A stretch of DNA of 38,138 nt, taken from assembly GCA_039177555.1 (NCBI GenBank), contig JBCDFV010000043.1:1-38138 (forward strand). Direction: 5' to 3'. Below the pieces are notes generated by a model. That model was not told the origin of the DNA. It did no database searches and saw nothing but the letters and a program-made list of their open reading frames with translations. A program made the translations under genes and the position numbers. Every line of letters begins with the position of its first letter. The stretch's first letter is position 1. Shown here piece after piece: positions 1 to 7,688 of this stretch. The DNA comes from JANQGH01 sp039177555. GTDB lineage: Bacteria; Pseudomonadota; Alphaproteobacteria; DSM-16000; Inquilinaceae.

Positions 1-1
1 C

Positions 2-853
2 GGCCCCGACAGCTTCACCGTCGATCTGACCGACAATCCCGACCAGTCGGCGGGGCCCTACAACACCAGCCGCGACGGCGCGGTGATCGCGGCCCAGATG
101 ATCCTGAAATCCACGACCGCGCCCCAGACGCCGATGAATGCGGGCTCAATCCGCCCCCTGACGGTGCTGACAAGGCCGGGCAGCCGCTTTCACGCGCAGG
201 AGCCGGCGCCCCACGGATTCTACTTCGAAACCCGCATCCGGCTGCACGATCTCTTGTGCCGCGGCCTGGCCCCGCACCTGCCGGACCGGCTGCCGGCCGG
301 CGGCTTCGCTTCGATCTGCGGCACCTTCATTTCCGGCCGCCACCCGGACACGGGCCGGCCCTTCACCATGGTCGAGCCCGAGGTCGGCGGCTGGGGCGCC
401 ACGCGGGACCGGGACGGCACCACGGCCATGTTCTCCAACGTCCACGGCGAGACCTTCAACTGCCCGGCTGAGATCACCGAGGCGCGCTATGGCCTGGTGG
501 TCGACCGCCACAGCCTGAACACCGAGCCGGGCGGCAACGGCACCTGGCGCGGCGGCCGCGGCATCGTCGTCGACTACACGGTTCGCACCAACGGCACGTC
601 CCTCACATGCGGCTATTCCCGCGCGGTGGAACCCCCTTGGGGCATGGAGGGCGGCGAGCCGGGCACCCCCAACCGCGTCGAGGTATTGCGCGGCAACAAT
701 GGCGGGCACGAGCGCTACGCGATGGCGTCGGAGATCCCGCTCAACGAAGGCGACACGGTCCGCATCACCACCGGGCAGGGCGGCGGCTACGGACCACCGA
801 AGGACCGCATCGCCAAAGCCGATGAAAAGGACCGGCGAGACGGTCTAAGGTGA
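2..853 (+). CDS. Hydantoinase B / 5-oxoprolinase family protein, C-terminal part
   Basis: The reading frame is open from the first bases of the window, so the gene starts upstream; about 283 C-terminal residues are present. The family (HyuB, N-methylhydantoinase beta, acetone carboxylase alpha) performs ATP-dependent hydrolysis or carboxylation together with a HyuA subunit. Family signatures visible are DLTDNPDQSAGPYN near the edge, the GGNGTWRGGRG stretch, PPWGMEGGEPG and the C-terminal glycine-rich GQGGGYGPP. The partner hyuA is presumably upstream. The stop codon overlaps the possible GTG start of the next gene, suggesting an operon. The exact substrate (hydantoin, oxoproline, acetone or other) cannot be decided from this fragment. 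Confidence 0.9.
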   Translation, partial: GPDSFTVDLTDNPDQSAGPYNTSRDGAVIAAQMILKSTTAPQTPMNAGSIRPLTVLTRPGSRFHAQEPAPHGFYFETRIRLHDLLCRGLAPHLPDRLPAGGFASICGTFISGRHPDTGRPFTMVEPEVGGWGATRDRDGTTAMFSNVHGETFNCPAEITEARYGLVVDRHSLNTEPGGNGTWRGGRGIVVDYTVRTNGTSLTCGYSRAVEPPWGMEGGEPGTPNRVEVLRGNNGGHERYAMASEIPLNEGDTVRITTGQGGGYGPPKDRIAKADEKDRRDGLR

Positions 854-1266
854 TTGCCGCACAGGCAACCGACTGGACCGCAGCGATGAAATTCTCCGTC
901 AAACACGCCGACGACAGCCCGTTTGAAGGCGGAGGCCTGCGGGGGTTCTTTGAGTATCGGGATCTCGGCATCAAGGAAGCGACGGCGGGCAAGGTCGGCG
1001 CGCATGTCATCCGGGCGGTACCGGGTCACCATTCCGGCGGCGAGCCGCACAGCCATGCGCTGGAGTTTCAGCTTGTCTACGTGCTGAGGGGCTGGGTGCG
1101 GTTCTGGTACGAGGGCCAGGGCGAGGTCACGCTGCGGGCCGGCTCGTGCGTCCACCAGCCGCCCGGCATCGTGCACCGGGAACTGGACCATTCCGACGAT
1201 CTGGAACTGATCGAAATCACCTTGCCGGCGGATTTCGAGACCGCCGCCGAGGATGTCGGCGATTGA
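850..1266 (+). CDS. Small cupin-domain protein
   Basis: A single-domain cupin of up to 138 residues. The first cupin motif is seen around GGEPHSHALEFQLVYVLRG, with metal-ligand type His and Glu residues, and the second around RAGSCVHQPPGIVHRE with His residues. The family binds a metal in a small beta-barrel and includes dioxygenases, isomerases and sensors, so no specific activity can be given. The GTG start at 850 overlaps the upstream TGA and implies translational coupling with the hydantoinase gene. An in-frame ATG at 886 giving 126 residues is an alternative; neither has a strong Shine-Dalgarno sequence. Sharing a unit with hyuB suggests a role in the same catabolic route, which is an inference. 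Confidence 0.8.
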   Translation: MIAAQATDWTAAMKFSVKHADDSPFEGGGLRGFFEYRDLGIKEATAGKVGAHVIRAVPGHHSGGEPHSHALEFQLVYVLRGWVRFWYEGQGEVTLRAGSCVHQPPGIVHRELDHSDDLELIEITLPADFETAAEDVGD

Positions 1267-1408
1267 CGGGGCGGGACGTGGTCATCAGCCAGGCAGTGTC
1301 GGACCTCACCTATGGGGGCTGAAGCGCCAACGGAAAAGACTGGCGCGTTCAGACGGATGGGACGACAGTTGACCTGACCGATGCCATCAGTTCCGAAGAC
1401 GCCTCACC

Positions 1409-2692
1409 GTGCCCACCGCCAAGATCGACCCCGCGCCGCGTCAGTATCCGCCGTTCGTCACCTTGATCGGGCGGGGCGATCGGCGGCAGGCGGCGGCACC
1501 TGCCGAGACCACGTTTGACGACATTGAGCGCTGGCTGTTCGGCGAGGCGGCGCGTGAGGACGAGTTGTTGCCGCTGGTGGAATCGCTGATCTGGCGCCTG
1601 GTGGCGGTCGGCCTGCCGCTGGACCGGGCCAGCCTGCATGTCGGCACCTTGCACCCGCAACTGTTGGGGTTTGCCTGGAACTGGAACAGCGCCGACGGCC
1701 TGTGCGACGAGGTGCGTGTGGCGGAAGGGTCGCTGCAGACCGACGCCTATCTGATGAACCCGCTGCACCGCGTCATCGACCACGGCGAGACCGTCGTGAT
1801 CGACACGGCCGCGGCCGGCGCGCGGGATCGGTTTCGCATGGTCGGCGACCTGATCGAGGCCGGCATTCGGCATTACGTCGCCATGCCGCTTGGGGCCGCC
1901 GGCACCTATCACAACGCCATCACGCTGGCGACAAAGGACGAGGTCGGGTTTACCGACGACCAGCGCGCGGGCCTCGACCGAGTGCTGCCGATCTTCGCCC
2001 TACACGTCCAGCGGCACATCGCGCTCAGGATCGCGGGCAATGTGCTGGACATCTATCTGGGCGGTGCGGCTGGCGGAAGGGTGCTGGCCGGGACGATCAA
2101 GCGCGGCTCCGGCGACGCCATTCGCGCGGTCATCTGGGCGTCCGACCTGCGCGGCTTCACCGATCTGGCCGACCGGCTGTCGGGGCCGGAGATGACGGCG
2201 TTGCTGAACGCCTATTTCGAGCAGTTGGCCGGTGCGGTGATGGCTCATGGCGGCGAGGTGCTGAAATTCATCGGCGACGGCATGCTGGCCGTGTTCCCGT
2301 TTTCGAACGAGGCGGAGGCCGCCGAGGCGGCGCGCGACGCCCTGGCGGCGGCGGAACAGGCGCTCAACGGGCTTGCCAAAACCAACGAGATGCCGCCGGA
2401 CGACCTGGCCGGCATCGAGGGCTGGCAACCGCTGAAAACCGGCATTGCCCTGCATGAGGGCGAGGTGTTCTTCGGCAATGTCGGCGCGCCCGAACGGCTG
2501 GACTTCACCGTCATCGGCCGGGCGGTGAACGCCACCGCCCGCGTCGAGGCGTTGAGCAAGCAGGTCGGCCGCCCCATCCTGCTGACCGATCCGGTGGCAA
2601 GCCGCATCGACCGGCCGTTCGACGATCTGGGCCGCCATGAACTTCGCGGCCTGTCGGAACCCATCGGCATTTTTTCACCGACGGACCCTTGA
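1409..2692 (+). CDS. Class III adenylate/guanylate cyclase with N-terminal GAF-like sensor region
   Basis: A 427-residue soluble protein. Residues about 50-210 look like a GAF-type sensory region (MPLGAAGTYHNAITLATKD, then FTDDQ), and residues about 236-420 form the class III catalytic domain. Metal-binding aspartates are D246 in WASDLRGFT and D290 in KFIGDGMLAVF. The transition-state residues N374 and R378 lie in GRAVNATAR, preceded by LDFTVIG, a pattern common in adenylate rather than guanylate cyclases. All catalytic residues I can check are present, so it should make cAMP. A cyclic-nucleotide-binding protein gene lies 1 kb downstream and may respond to the same messenger (inference). The GTG start at 1409 is chosen because no later in-frame start keeps the sensor region; its ribosome site is weak. 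Confidence 0.88.
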   Translation: MPTAKIDPAPRQYPPFVTLIGRGDRRQAAAPAETTFDDIERWLFGEAAREDELLPLVESLIWRLVAVGLPLDRASLHVGTLHPQLLGFAWNWNSADGLCDEVRVAEGSLQTDAYLMNPLHRVIDHGETVVIDTAAAGARDRFRMVGDLIEAGIRHYVAMPLGAAGTYHNAITLATKDEVGFTDDQRAGLDRVLPIFALHVQRHIALRIAGNVLDIYLGGAAGGRVLAGTIKRGSGDAIRAVIWASDLRGFTDLADRLSGPEMTALLNAYFEQLAGAVMAHGGEVLKFIGDGMLAVFPFSNEAEAAEAARDALAAAEQALNGLAKTNEMPPDDLAGIEGWQPLKTGIALHEGEVFFGNVGAPERLDFTVIGRAVNATARVEALSKQVGRPILLTDPVASRIDRPFDDLGRHELRGLSEPIGIFSPTDP

Positions 2693-2743
2693 CCCTCACG
2701 TAACGTCAGACCGTATCTGCCCCTCTCGCGGGAGAGTTGGCGC

Positions 2744-3526
2744 ATGACGCACTACACGGTGAAACAGGTGGCGAGGCTGTCGGGCGTGTCCGTCCGAACG
2801 CTGCACCATTATCACGATCTGGGGCTTTTGACGCCGGCTCTCATTGGCGAGAACCGCTATCGCTATTACCGCGAACGGGAACTGCTGCGGCTGCAGCAGA
2901 TCCTGTTCTATCGGGAATTCGGCATCCCTCTCAATGAGATCGCCGCCTTTCTCGACCGGCCCAATTTTGATCATGTCGCGGCGCTGGAACAGCACCGCGC
3001 ACGGCTGCAGGCGGAGACGAAGCGGACGCGCCAACTGATCCGGACGATCGACCGCACGATCGCCCAGTTGAAAGGAGCAGGCGCCATGAGACACGCCGAT
3101 TTGTACAAGGGTTTTTCGCCGGAGAAGCAGGCCGCATACGAAGACTGGCTGACGGATGCTTACGGCGACGGCATGGAAGAGAAGATCGAGGCCACGCGGG
3201 CGTATCTGAAGGACTGGTCCGATCGGGATCATGCCGACGCGATGGCCGAACTCGCCGAACTGGAGGCCGCCATCGCCAAGCAAATGGCTGAAGGCACGGC
3301 GCCACAATCGGCGGACCTGGACCCGCTGTTAGACCGGCATCGGGCCTGGGTCGCCCGGATGTGGGGGCGGGACTGCACGCCGGACGCCTATGCCGGGCTG
3401 GCCGATCTCTATCTCGCCCATCCGGACTTCGCCGCCCGCTACGAGGCGATCGCTAGCGGCTTCACCGAGTTCCTGACCGAGGCCATGAAAGCCTACGCCG
3501 ACCGCCGGAAGGGCACCGAAGGCTGA
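2744..3526 (+). CDS. MerR-family regulator with TipAS-like ligand domain
   Basis: 260 residues. Residues 1-70 are a MerR winged-helix domain (TVKQVARLSGVSVRTLHHYHDLGLL, with the wing NRYRYY), residues about 75-115 the dimerisation coiled coil, and residues about 120-255 a helical domain resembling TipAS (FSPEKQAAYEDW, then LYLAHPDF and F-T-E-F-L near the end). TipA-type proteins bind peptide antibiotics or other bulky ligands and activate promoters with long spacers. The ATG has a ribosome site, GGGAGAG, 7-8 bases upstream. No target promoter was recognised next to it; it may act on itself or elsewhere. Its 3' end overlaps the extension of a minus-strand relic frame. Confidence 0.9.
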   Translation: MTHYTVKQVARLSGVSVRTLHHYHDLGLLTPALIGENRYRYYRERELLRLQQILFYREFGIPLNEIAAFLDRPNFDHVAALEQHRARLQAETKRTRQLIRTIDRTIAQLKGAGAMRHADLYKGFSPEKQAAYEDWLTDAYGDGMEEKIEATRAYLKDWSDRDHADAMAELAELEAAIAKQMAEGTAPQSADLDPLLDRHRAWVARMWGRDCTPDAYAGLADLYLAHPDFAARYEAIASGFTEFLTEAMKAYADRRKGTEG

Positions 3527-3679
3527 CCGAGCAACGAGCGCGCGCGAGGGGCCGGAATGGGTCAGGACCTGACCGCTCGCGGTTTGCCAAACGCCCGTGA
3601 TGTCCGGGATCGAGTCCTGGGCGGTCGCGAAACTGGTCGTCGCAAAGAGGGCCAGGAAGCCGAGAAGCAGCTTCATCAT
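3329..3679 (-). pseudogene. Truncated secreted-protein relic downstream of the cyclic-nucleotide-binding gene
   Basis: Directly after the stop of the minus-strand gene ending at 3688 there is a ribosome site (AAAGGGA) and a double ATG at 3679/3676, followed by a clear signal peptide (MKLLLGFLALFATTSFATAQ) and about 18 residues that look like the start of a mature protein (DSIPDITGVWQTASGQVL). After roughly residue 38 the frame runs into sequence antisense to the MerR gene and loses protein-like character. I read it as a gene cut short by deletion or rearrangement; a genuine 116-residue protein is possible but unlikely. The family could not be identified. Confidence 0.4.
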
Positions 3680-3687
3680 CCGTCCCT

Positions 3688-4095
3688 TTATGCGTGCCCA
3701 AGGTCGTCGTCTCCCACCAGCCGGTCGCGCGCGTTCATGGCCCTCAGCCGTGCGGTCATGATGCGCATAACCTGCAGGGCGAAAAACGGCGTGTGGTGAA
3801 CCATGAACTGGAAGCGGTTGGCGTCCACCGGCACCACCTCGCAAGCCGTCTCCGCCGTGGCGGCCGCGCTGCGCGGCGCCGGATCGGCCAGGGCCATCTC
3901 ACCGAAAATGCCGCCATCCTCGACCAGCTCCAGCGACCGGTTGCCATGGCTGATGCGGACATGGCCGGACATCACCACATACATCGCATCACCGGGGTCG
4001 CCTTCCTTGAAGATCGCTTCACCGGCGGCATAGCGACGCCGTTCGCTGTCGGGCGGCACGATCGCTGCGAAGTTCGGTCGGGTCTCTTTCGGCAT
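3688..4095 (-). CDS. Cyclic nucleotide-binding domain protein (Crp-like sensor without DNA-binding domain)
   Basis: 135 residues made almost entirely of one cNMP-binding beta-roll. The phosphate-binding cassette is visible as FGEMALADPAPRSAAATA (Gly-Glu, and Arg-Ser for the phosphate), preceded by GEAIFKEGDPGDAMYVVMSG. It ends in a short helix (VMRIMTARLRAMNARD) with no helix-turn-helix, unlike Crp/Fnr regulators. Such stand-alone domains act as regulatory partners. A class III cyclase lies nearby on the other strand, a possible messenger source (inference). The start ATG follows a weak ribosome site. A relic secreted-protein gene follows 9 bases after the stop. Confidence 0.88.
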   Translation of the reverse strand: MPKETRPNFAAIVPPDSERRRYAAGEAIFKEGDPGDAMYVVMSGHVRISHGNRSLELVEDGGIFGEMALADPAPRSAAATAETACEVVPVDANRFQFMVHHTPFFALQVMRIMTARLRAMNARDRLVGDDDLGHA

Positions 4096-4257
4096 GGCCT
4101 GGCGTGGTTGTTCGAAGCGGATGGGAATGTCTCAAAATCGAATGGTGCGGCGCGGGTTGCTCGCCAATTCGACTTATAGGTTGGACGGGAGTCCCGTCGC
4201 AAGATCAGGCGGCGAAAGCGCCGCAGAGCCGTCAGGCCCAGCCAGACTCAACCAACC

Positions 4258-5280
4258 TCACCCCGCGCACGCCGCGGCGGCATAGGCCTCTACCGCGTCG
4301 CGCATGGTTTGGGTCATCGCGCCGTCGATCGGGCCGTCGTAATAGCCCTGTTCGGCGAGGAACTGCTGGCGGTTGCGGCGGGCCTCTGGGCCGGCCCCCT
4401 CATCCAGCGTGATCCAGCTTTCCGCCGCGCCCTCGGCGTTACCAAGCTGGCAGAAGGCCGCGCCCCGATTGCTGTAGCCCTGGGCATAGGCGGGGTTGAG
4501 TGCCAGGGCCTGATCGTAGTCCTCGATCGCGCGCTGGAACTGGCCCAGCCCGTGATAGGCCACCCCGCGGTTGCCATAGGCGAGCGCACGGTTCGGATCG
4601 GTCGCCAAAATGCGGTCGAAATCGTCGATCGCGCGCTGGTATTGGCCAAGCGAGGAATAGGCGTTGCCGCGGTTCTGAAGCGCGTCGGGGTCATCGGGCT
4701 GTTGCGCCAGCACCAGGTCATAGTCGGCGACCGCCCGATTATAGTCGCCGAGCTGGAAGTACGCGTTGCCGCGATTGAAGTGGGCCGGCGCGAAGTCCGG
4801 ATCGAGATCGATCGCGCTCGAAAAATCATCGATTGCGGCCTCGAACTGGCCGAGAGCGGCCTGCGCATTGCCGCGGTTGAAATGGGCCATCGTCTGGCCA
4901 GGCTCCAGATCCAGCGCCCTGGTGTAATCGTCGATGGCCCGGCTGTTGTCGCCGGCGAGCAGGTGGGCCATGCCACGTCCCGTCAAGGCGCTGACGGTGT
5001 CCGGATCGTTCTCCAGCGCTGCGTCATAGTCGGCCATCGCCGCGCTGCGGTCGCCAAGGCGGGCGCGGGCTTCGGCACGGCCGGCATGGGCGCTGGCCAG
5101 GGTGTCGTGGCGGCTGGTGGCCTCGATCACCTCGGTGCAGGCGGCGACCCTGGCCGCCGGATCGAGGTCGCTTAACGCACAATCGCCAAGCGCGACCGGG
5201 CGGCTGATCAGATAGCCGACAACGATCACCACCAGGACCGCGCAACCGCCGACGATGAAGAAGACGACTTTCCTGTTCAT
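4258..5280 (-). CDS. Membrane-anchored TPR protein with peptidoglycan-binding-like C-terminus
   Basis: 340 residues. Residues 5-26 form one hydrophobic segment (VVFFIVGGCAVLVVIVVGYLI), so the protein is anchored in the inner membrane with a periplasmic body. Residues about 55-280 contain at least six tetratricopeptide repeats, with recurring Y-A-N-RG-x-A and RAI-x-DY/DF patterns. The last 45 residues (FLAEQGYYDGPIDGAMTQTMRDAV) resemble a PG_binding_1-type half-domain, where GYYDGPIDG is the typical loop. The likely role is as an envelope scaffold, with no enzymatic activity apparent. It is separated by about 160 bases from the cNMP-binding gene downstream; co-transcription is possible but not shown. 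Confidence 0.87.
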   Translation of the reverse strand: MNRKVVFFIVGGCAVLVVIVVGYLISRPVALGDCALSDLDPAARVAACTEVIEATSRHDTLASAHAGRAEARARLGDRSAAMADYDAALENDPDTVSALTGRGMAHLLAGDNSRAIDDYTRALDLEPGQTMAHFNRGNAQAALGQFEAAIDDFSSAIDLDPDFAPAHFNRGNAYFQLGDYNRAVADYDLVLAQQPDDPDALQNRGNAYSSLGQYQRAIDDFDRILATDPNRALAYGNRGVAYHGLGQFQRAIEDYDQALALNPAYAQGYSNRGAAFCQLGNAEGAAESWITLDEGAGPEARRNRQQFLAEQGYYDGPIDGAMTQTMRDAVEAYAAAACAG

Positions 5281-5407
5281 GGGCCCGGCCTATGCCACAA
5301 GTCTGTGCAACCACCGTCGTACAGCACAATGTGGCGACCGTGGGACAAAGCATCCGCTCGCATGGATGAGCTCACGCTCGATGCCGGTGTGGTCGTGGCG
5401 GATTAGC

Positions 5408-6058
5408 TCAACCGCCAGCGCCCAACGGTTCCAGCAGCCAGGCGTTTTCGGTGCCGCTGCAGCGGTCGGCCAGCGAGCCGGTGATTGGCGTGGTGGCAAC
5501 GACCTGTGGCCGGTAGTGCCGGCCATAGAGGGCGGCGACTTCATCGCCGTCGACCGAAAAGGGCGGGCCGTCCATGTGCGCCTGGTCGTAGTCGAAGGTG
5601 ATCAGCAATTGCCGGGCGGTGTTGGTTATTGCCGCGAGATGGACGGCGTAGGAGACGCGCATGGCTTCCGGCAGGGCGACCAGCGCGGCGCGATCATAGA
5701 CCGCGTCGACGGGGCCTAAGGCCTCCACCGACAAATCAAAGATATCGCCGACAAAGACCTCAACGCCCTCGGCCCGAAACAAGATCAGCTTGCCCATCTC
5801 GGTGATTTCGGGCGCGACACCCATGTCGGCGAACACCGCCTCGACGGCGGACCGGCTGAGCTCTATGCCCACGACCCGGCAACCCTGGGCGGCCAGCCAG
5901 GCGAGATCGGCGGTCTTGCCGCAAAGCGGGACGAACACGCGGTCGCCGCGCGCCAGCGCCAGCCGGTCAAAAGACCGCGACAACAGCGCGTTCACCGCGC
6001 CCTCATGGAACGCGATCTTGTTTTCCCGCCAGCGCTGCAGCCAGAATGCGTGGTCCAT
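5408..6058 (-). CDS. tpm: Thiopurine S-methyltransferase family protein
   Basis: 216 residues, the usual length for bacterial TPMT. The N-terminus (FWLQRWRENKIAFHEG), the SAM-binding glycine/acidic region (VFVPLCGKTADLAWLAAQG, then VVGIELS) and the VYDRAALVALP stretch are diagnostic. The bacterial enzymes methylate thiopurines and also selenium and tellurium oxyanions, giving volatile or less toxic products. It is transcribed divergently from a MerR regulator, and its promoter has a 19-bp spacer carrying a perfect inverted repeat, so expression is probably induced by that regulator (inference from promoter architecture). Confidence 0.92.
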   Translation of the reverse strand: MDHAFWLQRWRENKIAFHEGAVNALLSRSFDRLALARGDRVFVPLCGKTADLAWLAAQGCRVVGIELSRSAVEAVFADMGVAPEITEMGKLILFRAEGVEVFVGDIFDLSVEALGPVDAVYDRAALVALPEAMRVSYAVHLAAITNTARQLLITFDYDQAHMDGPPFSVDGDEVAALYGRHYRPQVVATTPITGSLADRCSGTENAWLLEPLGAGG

Positions 6059-6099
6059 GGCGTGCCGAACCCTCTTGAAGTGACAACCGATCTTGGTGA

Positions 6100-6130
6100 A
6101 GCATACGACCTCAAGCTAACTTGAGGTCAA
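6100..6130 (-). promoter_or_regulatory. MerR-type promoter of tpm with 19-bp spacer
   Basis: Read on the minus strand there is a -35 box TTGACC (6130-6125) and a -10 box TATGCT (6105-6100), separated by exactly 19 bp. This overlong spacer is the hallmark of promoters activated by MerR/CueR/SoxR-type regulators, which untwist the DNA. Transcription would start near 6093, about 35 bases before the tpm ATG. Confidence 0.72.
6107..6128. promoter_or_regulatory. Perfect inverted-repeat operator for the divergent MerR regulator
   Basis: GACCTCAAG-CTAA-CTTGAGGTC is a perfect 9-bp inverted repeat with a 4-bp centre. It lies in the spacer of the tpm promoter and overlaps its -35 box. The sequence closely resembles the SoxR-box pattern (CCTCAAG near AACTTGAGG). 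It also lies immediately upstream of the MerR start codon, so the regulator likely controls its own transcription. Confidence 0.75.
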
Positions 6131-6138
6131 GGCCCGTA

Positions 6139-6573
6139 ATGAACGCCCGCGTTCTGGACATTGGCGAGGTCGCAAAACGGTCGCGCCTGCCCGTATCGAC
6201 CCTTCGATATTATGAGCAAAGGGGGCTGATCACATCGGTCGGACGACGCGGGCTGCGCCGGCTGTTCGATGCAAGCGTGCTGGACAGGCTCGCCTTCATC
6301 ACCATGGGGCGCATGGCGCGCTTCAGCCTCGACGAGTTGGCCGGCATGATGCAAGGCGACGGGCGCATCGATATCGACCGAAAACGGGTCGGCGAAAAGG
6401 CGGACGCGCTTGACCGGAAGATCCGGGAACTCTCGGCGCTGAGCAACTGCCTGCGCCATGTCGCGGTTTGCCCGGCCGACAACCACTTTTCCTGCGCGAC
6501 GTTCAAGCAACTGCTGCGCACCGCCGGACGCCGGCAATCGAGCGGCCAGCACACACGGTTCAGCGGCGCCTAG
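6139..6573 (+). CDS. MerR-family regulator, SoxR/CueR-like with three cysteines
   Basis: 144 residues from the ATG at 6139; an upstream TTG at 6121 lies inside the operator and is rejected. Residues 5-70 are the MerR DNA-binding domain (DIGEVAKRSRLPVSTLRYYEQRGLI, wing RGLRRLF), residues about 75-105 the dimer helix, and the C-terminal ligand region carries C104, C111 and C119 in CLRHVAVCPADNHFSC. This spacing is not the 2Fe-2S pattern CxxCxC of SoxR, nor the CueR metal loop, so the signal is unknown, although thiol or metal sensing is plausible. The ribosome site is AAGG six bases before the ATG. It is divergent from tpm and its 3' end overlaps the convergent next gene by 3 bases. Confidence 0.88.
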   Translation: MNARVLDIGEVAKRSRLPVSTLRYYEQRGLITSVGRRGLRRLFDASVLDRLAFITMGRMARFSLDELAGMMQGDGRIDIDRKRVGEKADALDRKIRELSALSNCLRHVAVCPADNHFSCATFKQLLRTAGRRQSSGQHTRFSGA

Positions 6574-6851
6574 AACTCGAACCTCTTGTCTAGCACGAAG
6601 ACCTGAATGCTTGGCCGGTCGACGCCGTCGAAATCCTTCGCGGCGTTGGCGTCCGGCGTTTCCAGCACCTCGAAAAAGGTGTCGATATCGTGCACCTCGG
6701 CGCTGAGCACGACGCGGTTGCCGTCCTCGATCATGGCGTATTCGTAAAGCCCGTCGATGGTCTGGCGGCGAAACAGGTCGCCATGGGTGCGGAACTTCCG
6801 TTCCCATTCGGGCAGGTCGTCGACCTCGATCATGAACACGATCCTCGGCAT
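6570..6851 (-). CDS. Small conserved protein, probable dimeric alpha/beta-barrel fold
   Basis: 93 residues with no signal peptide or membrane segment. The alternating pattern (IVFMIEVDDLPEWERKF, YEYAMIEDGNRVVLSAEV, HDIDTFFEVLETPDANAAKDFDG, then IQVFVLDKRFEF) looks like a ferredoxin-like alpha/beta-barrel protein of the antibiotic-biosynthesis-monooxygenase type; this is a fold guess. A good ribosome site (GAGGGTGAG) precedes the ATG. The stop overlaps the stop of the convergent MerR gene, so the two transcripts collide here. Function unknown. Confidence 0.75.
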   Translation of the reverse strand: MPRIVFMIEVDDLPEWERKFRTHGDLFRRQTIDGLYEYAMIEDGNRVVLSAEVHDIDTFFEVLETPDANAAKDFDGVDRPSIQVFVLDKRFEF

Positions 6852-7018
6852 CTCACCCTCGCTCGCTCGGTTCTGCGCCGGGCCGCGCGCCCGTCATGGG
6901 CGCCGACCAACGACCAGTATGGCACCATCGCCGGACGGCAACGCCATGAACCTGGATCGGCAGTGGAAAAAAGCTATCATCGGCCGAGACCCTCGCCTGC
7001 AACCCGAGCGCCATTGCC

Positions 7019-7681
7019 ATGACCAGCCAAGCCCCCGAGATCCGCATCGACATCGTATCCGACGTGGTCTGCCCCTGGTGCATCGTCGGCTATCGGCGGC
7101 TGAAGCCGGCGATGGATGCGCTTTCGGACAGCGTCGCGTTCAGCCTGCACTGGCACCCGTTCGAGCTGAACCCGGGCATGCCGCCGGAAGGCCAGAATCT
7201 GGCCGAGCACATCCAGCAGAAATACGGCTCGACGCCGGAGCAGAGCCAGGCGAACCGGCAGAGGCTGATCGATCTGGGCGCGTCGCTGGGGTTCGAGTTC
7301 CGCTACACGGCCAAGTCGCGCATGGTCAATACGTTCAAGGCCCACCAGCTGTTGCACTGGGCCGGCGAGCAGGGGCGCGAAACGGACCTGAAGCTGGCCC
7401 TGTTCGACGTCTATTTCACCGAGCAGCGGGATGTCAGCGACGAGGCCGTGCTGTTGGACACGGTGGCGCGTGTCGGCCTCGACCGGGACAAAGCCGCCGC
7501 CGTGCTGGCCGACCAGCGCTTTGCCGAGACGGTCAGAACCCGGGAGAACCATTGGCTGAGCCAGGGCATCCAGGGCGTGCCGGCCTTCATCTTCAACAGC
7601 CGCTATCTGGTCTCCGGCGCGCAGGACACGGCCGTGTTCACCGACCTGTTCGACAAGCTGCTGGCAGAGAAGGCAGCCTGA
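7019..7681 (+). CDS. DsbA-family oxidoreductase, FrnE-like
   Basis: 220 residues without a signal peptide, so cytoplasmic. The thioredoxin-type redox motif is C18-P-W-C21 (SDVVCPWCIVG), and the cis-proline loop is GIQGVPAFIF near residue 186. The helical insertion and the pattern FSLHWHPFELNP, then AEHIQQKYG, are typical of FrnE/2-hydroxychromene-2-carboxylate isomerase-like DsbA proteins. FrnE homologues act as cytosolic disulfide isomerases or in stress response. About 170 bases without a gene lie upstream and may carry its promoter; no convincing boxes were found. Confidence 0.92.
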   Translation: MTSQAPEIRIDIVSDVVCPWCIVGYRRLKPAMDALSDSVAFSLHWHPFELNPGMPPEGQNLAEHIQQKYGSTPEQSQANRQRLIDLGASLGFEFRYTAKSRMVNTFKAHQLLHWAGEQGRETDLKLALFDVYFTEQRDVSDEAVLLDTVARVGLDRDKAAAVLADQRFAETVRTRENHWLSQGIQGVPAFIFNSRYLVSGAQDTAVFTDLFDKLLAEKAA

Positions 7682-7688
7682 CCGTCAC

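Noticed and set aside
1324..1346. Hairpin GCGCCA/TGGCGC after the cupin gene
   Set aside because: Long loop and no T-run, so not called a terminator.
6121..6138. TTG start for the MerR regulator upstream of tpm
   Set aside because: It lies inside the operator palindrome; ATG 6139 has a ribosome site and begins at the family N-terminus.
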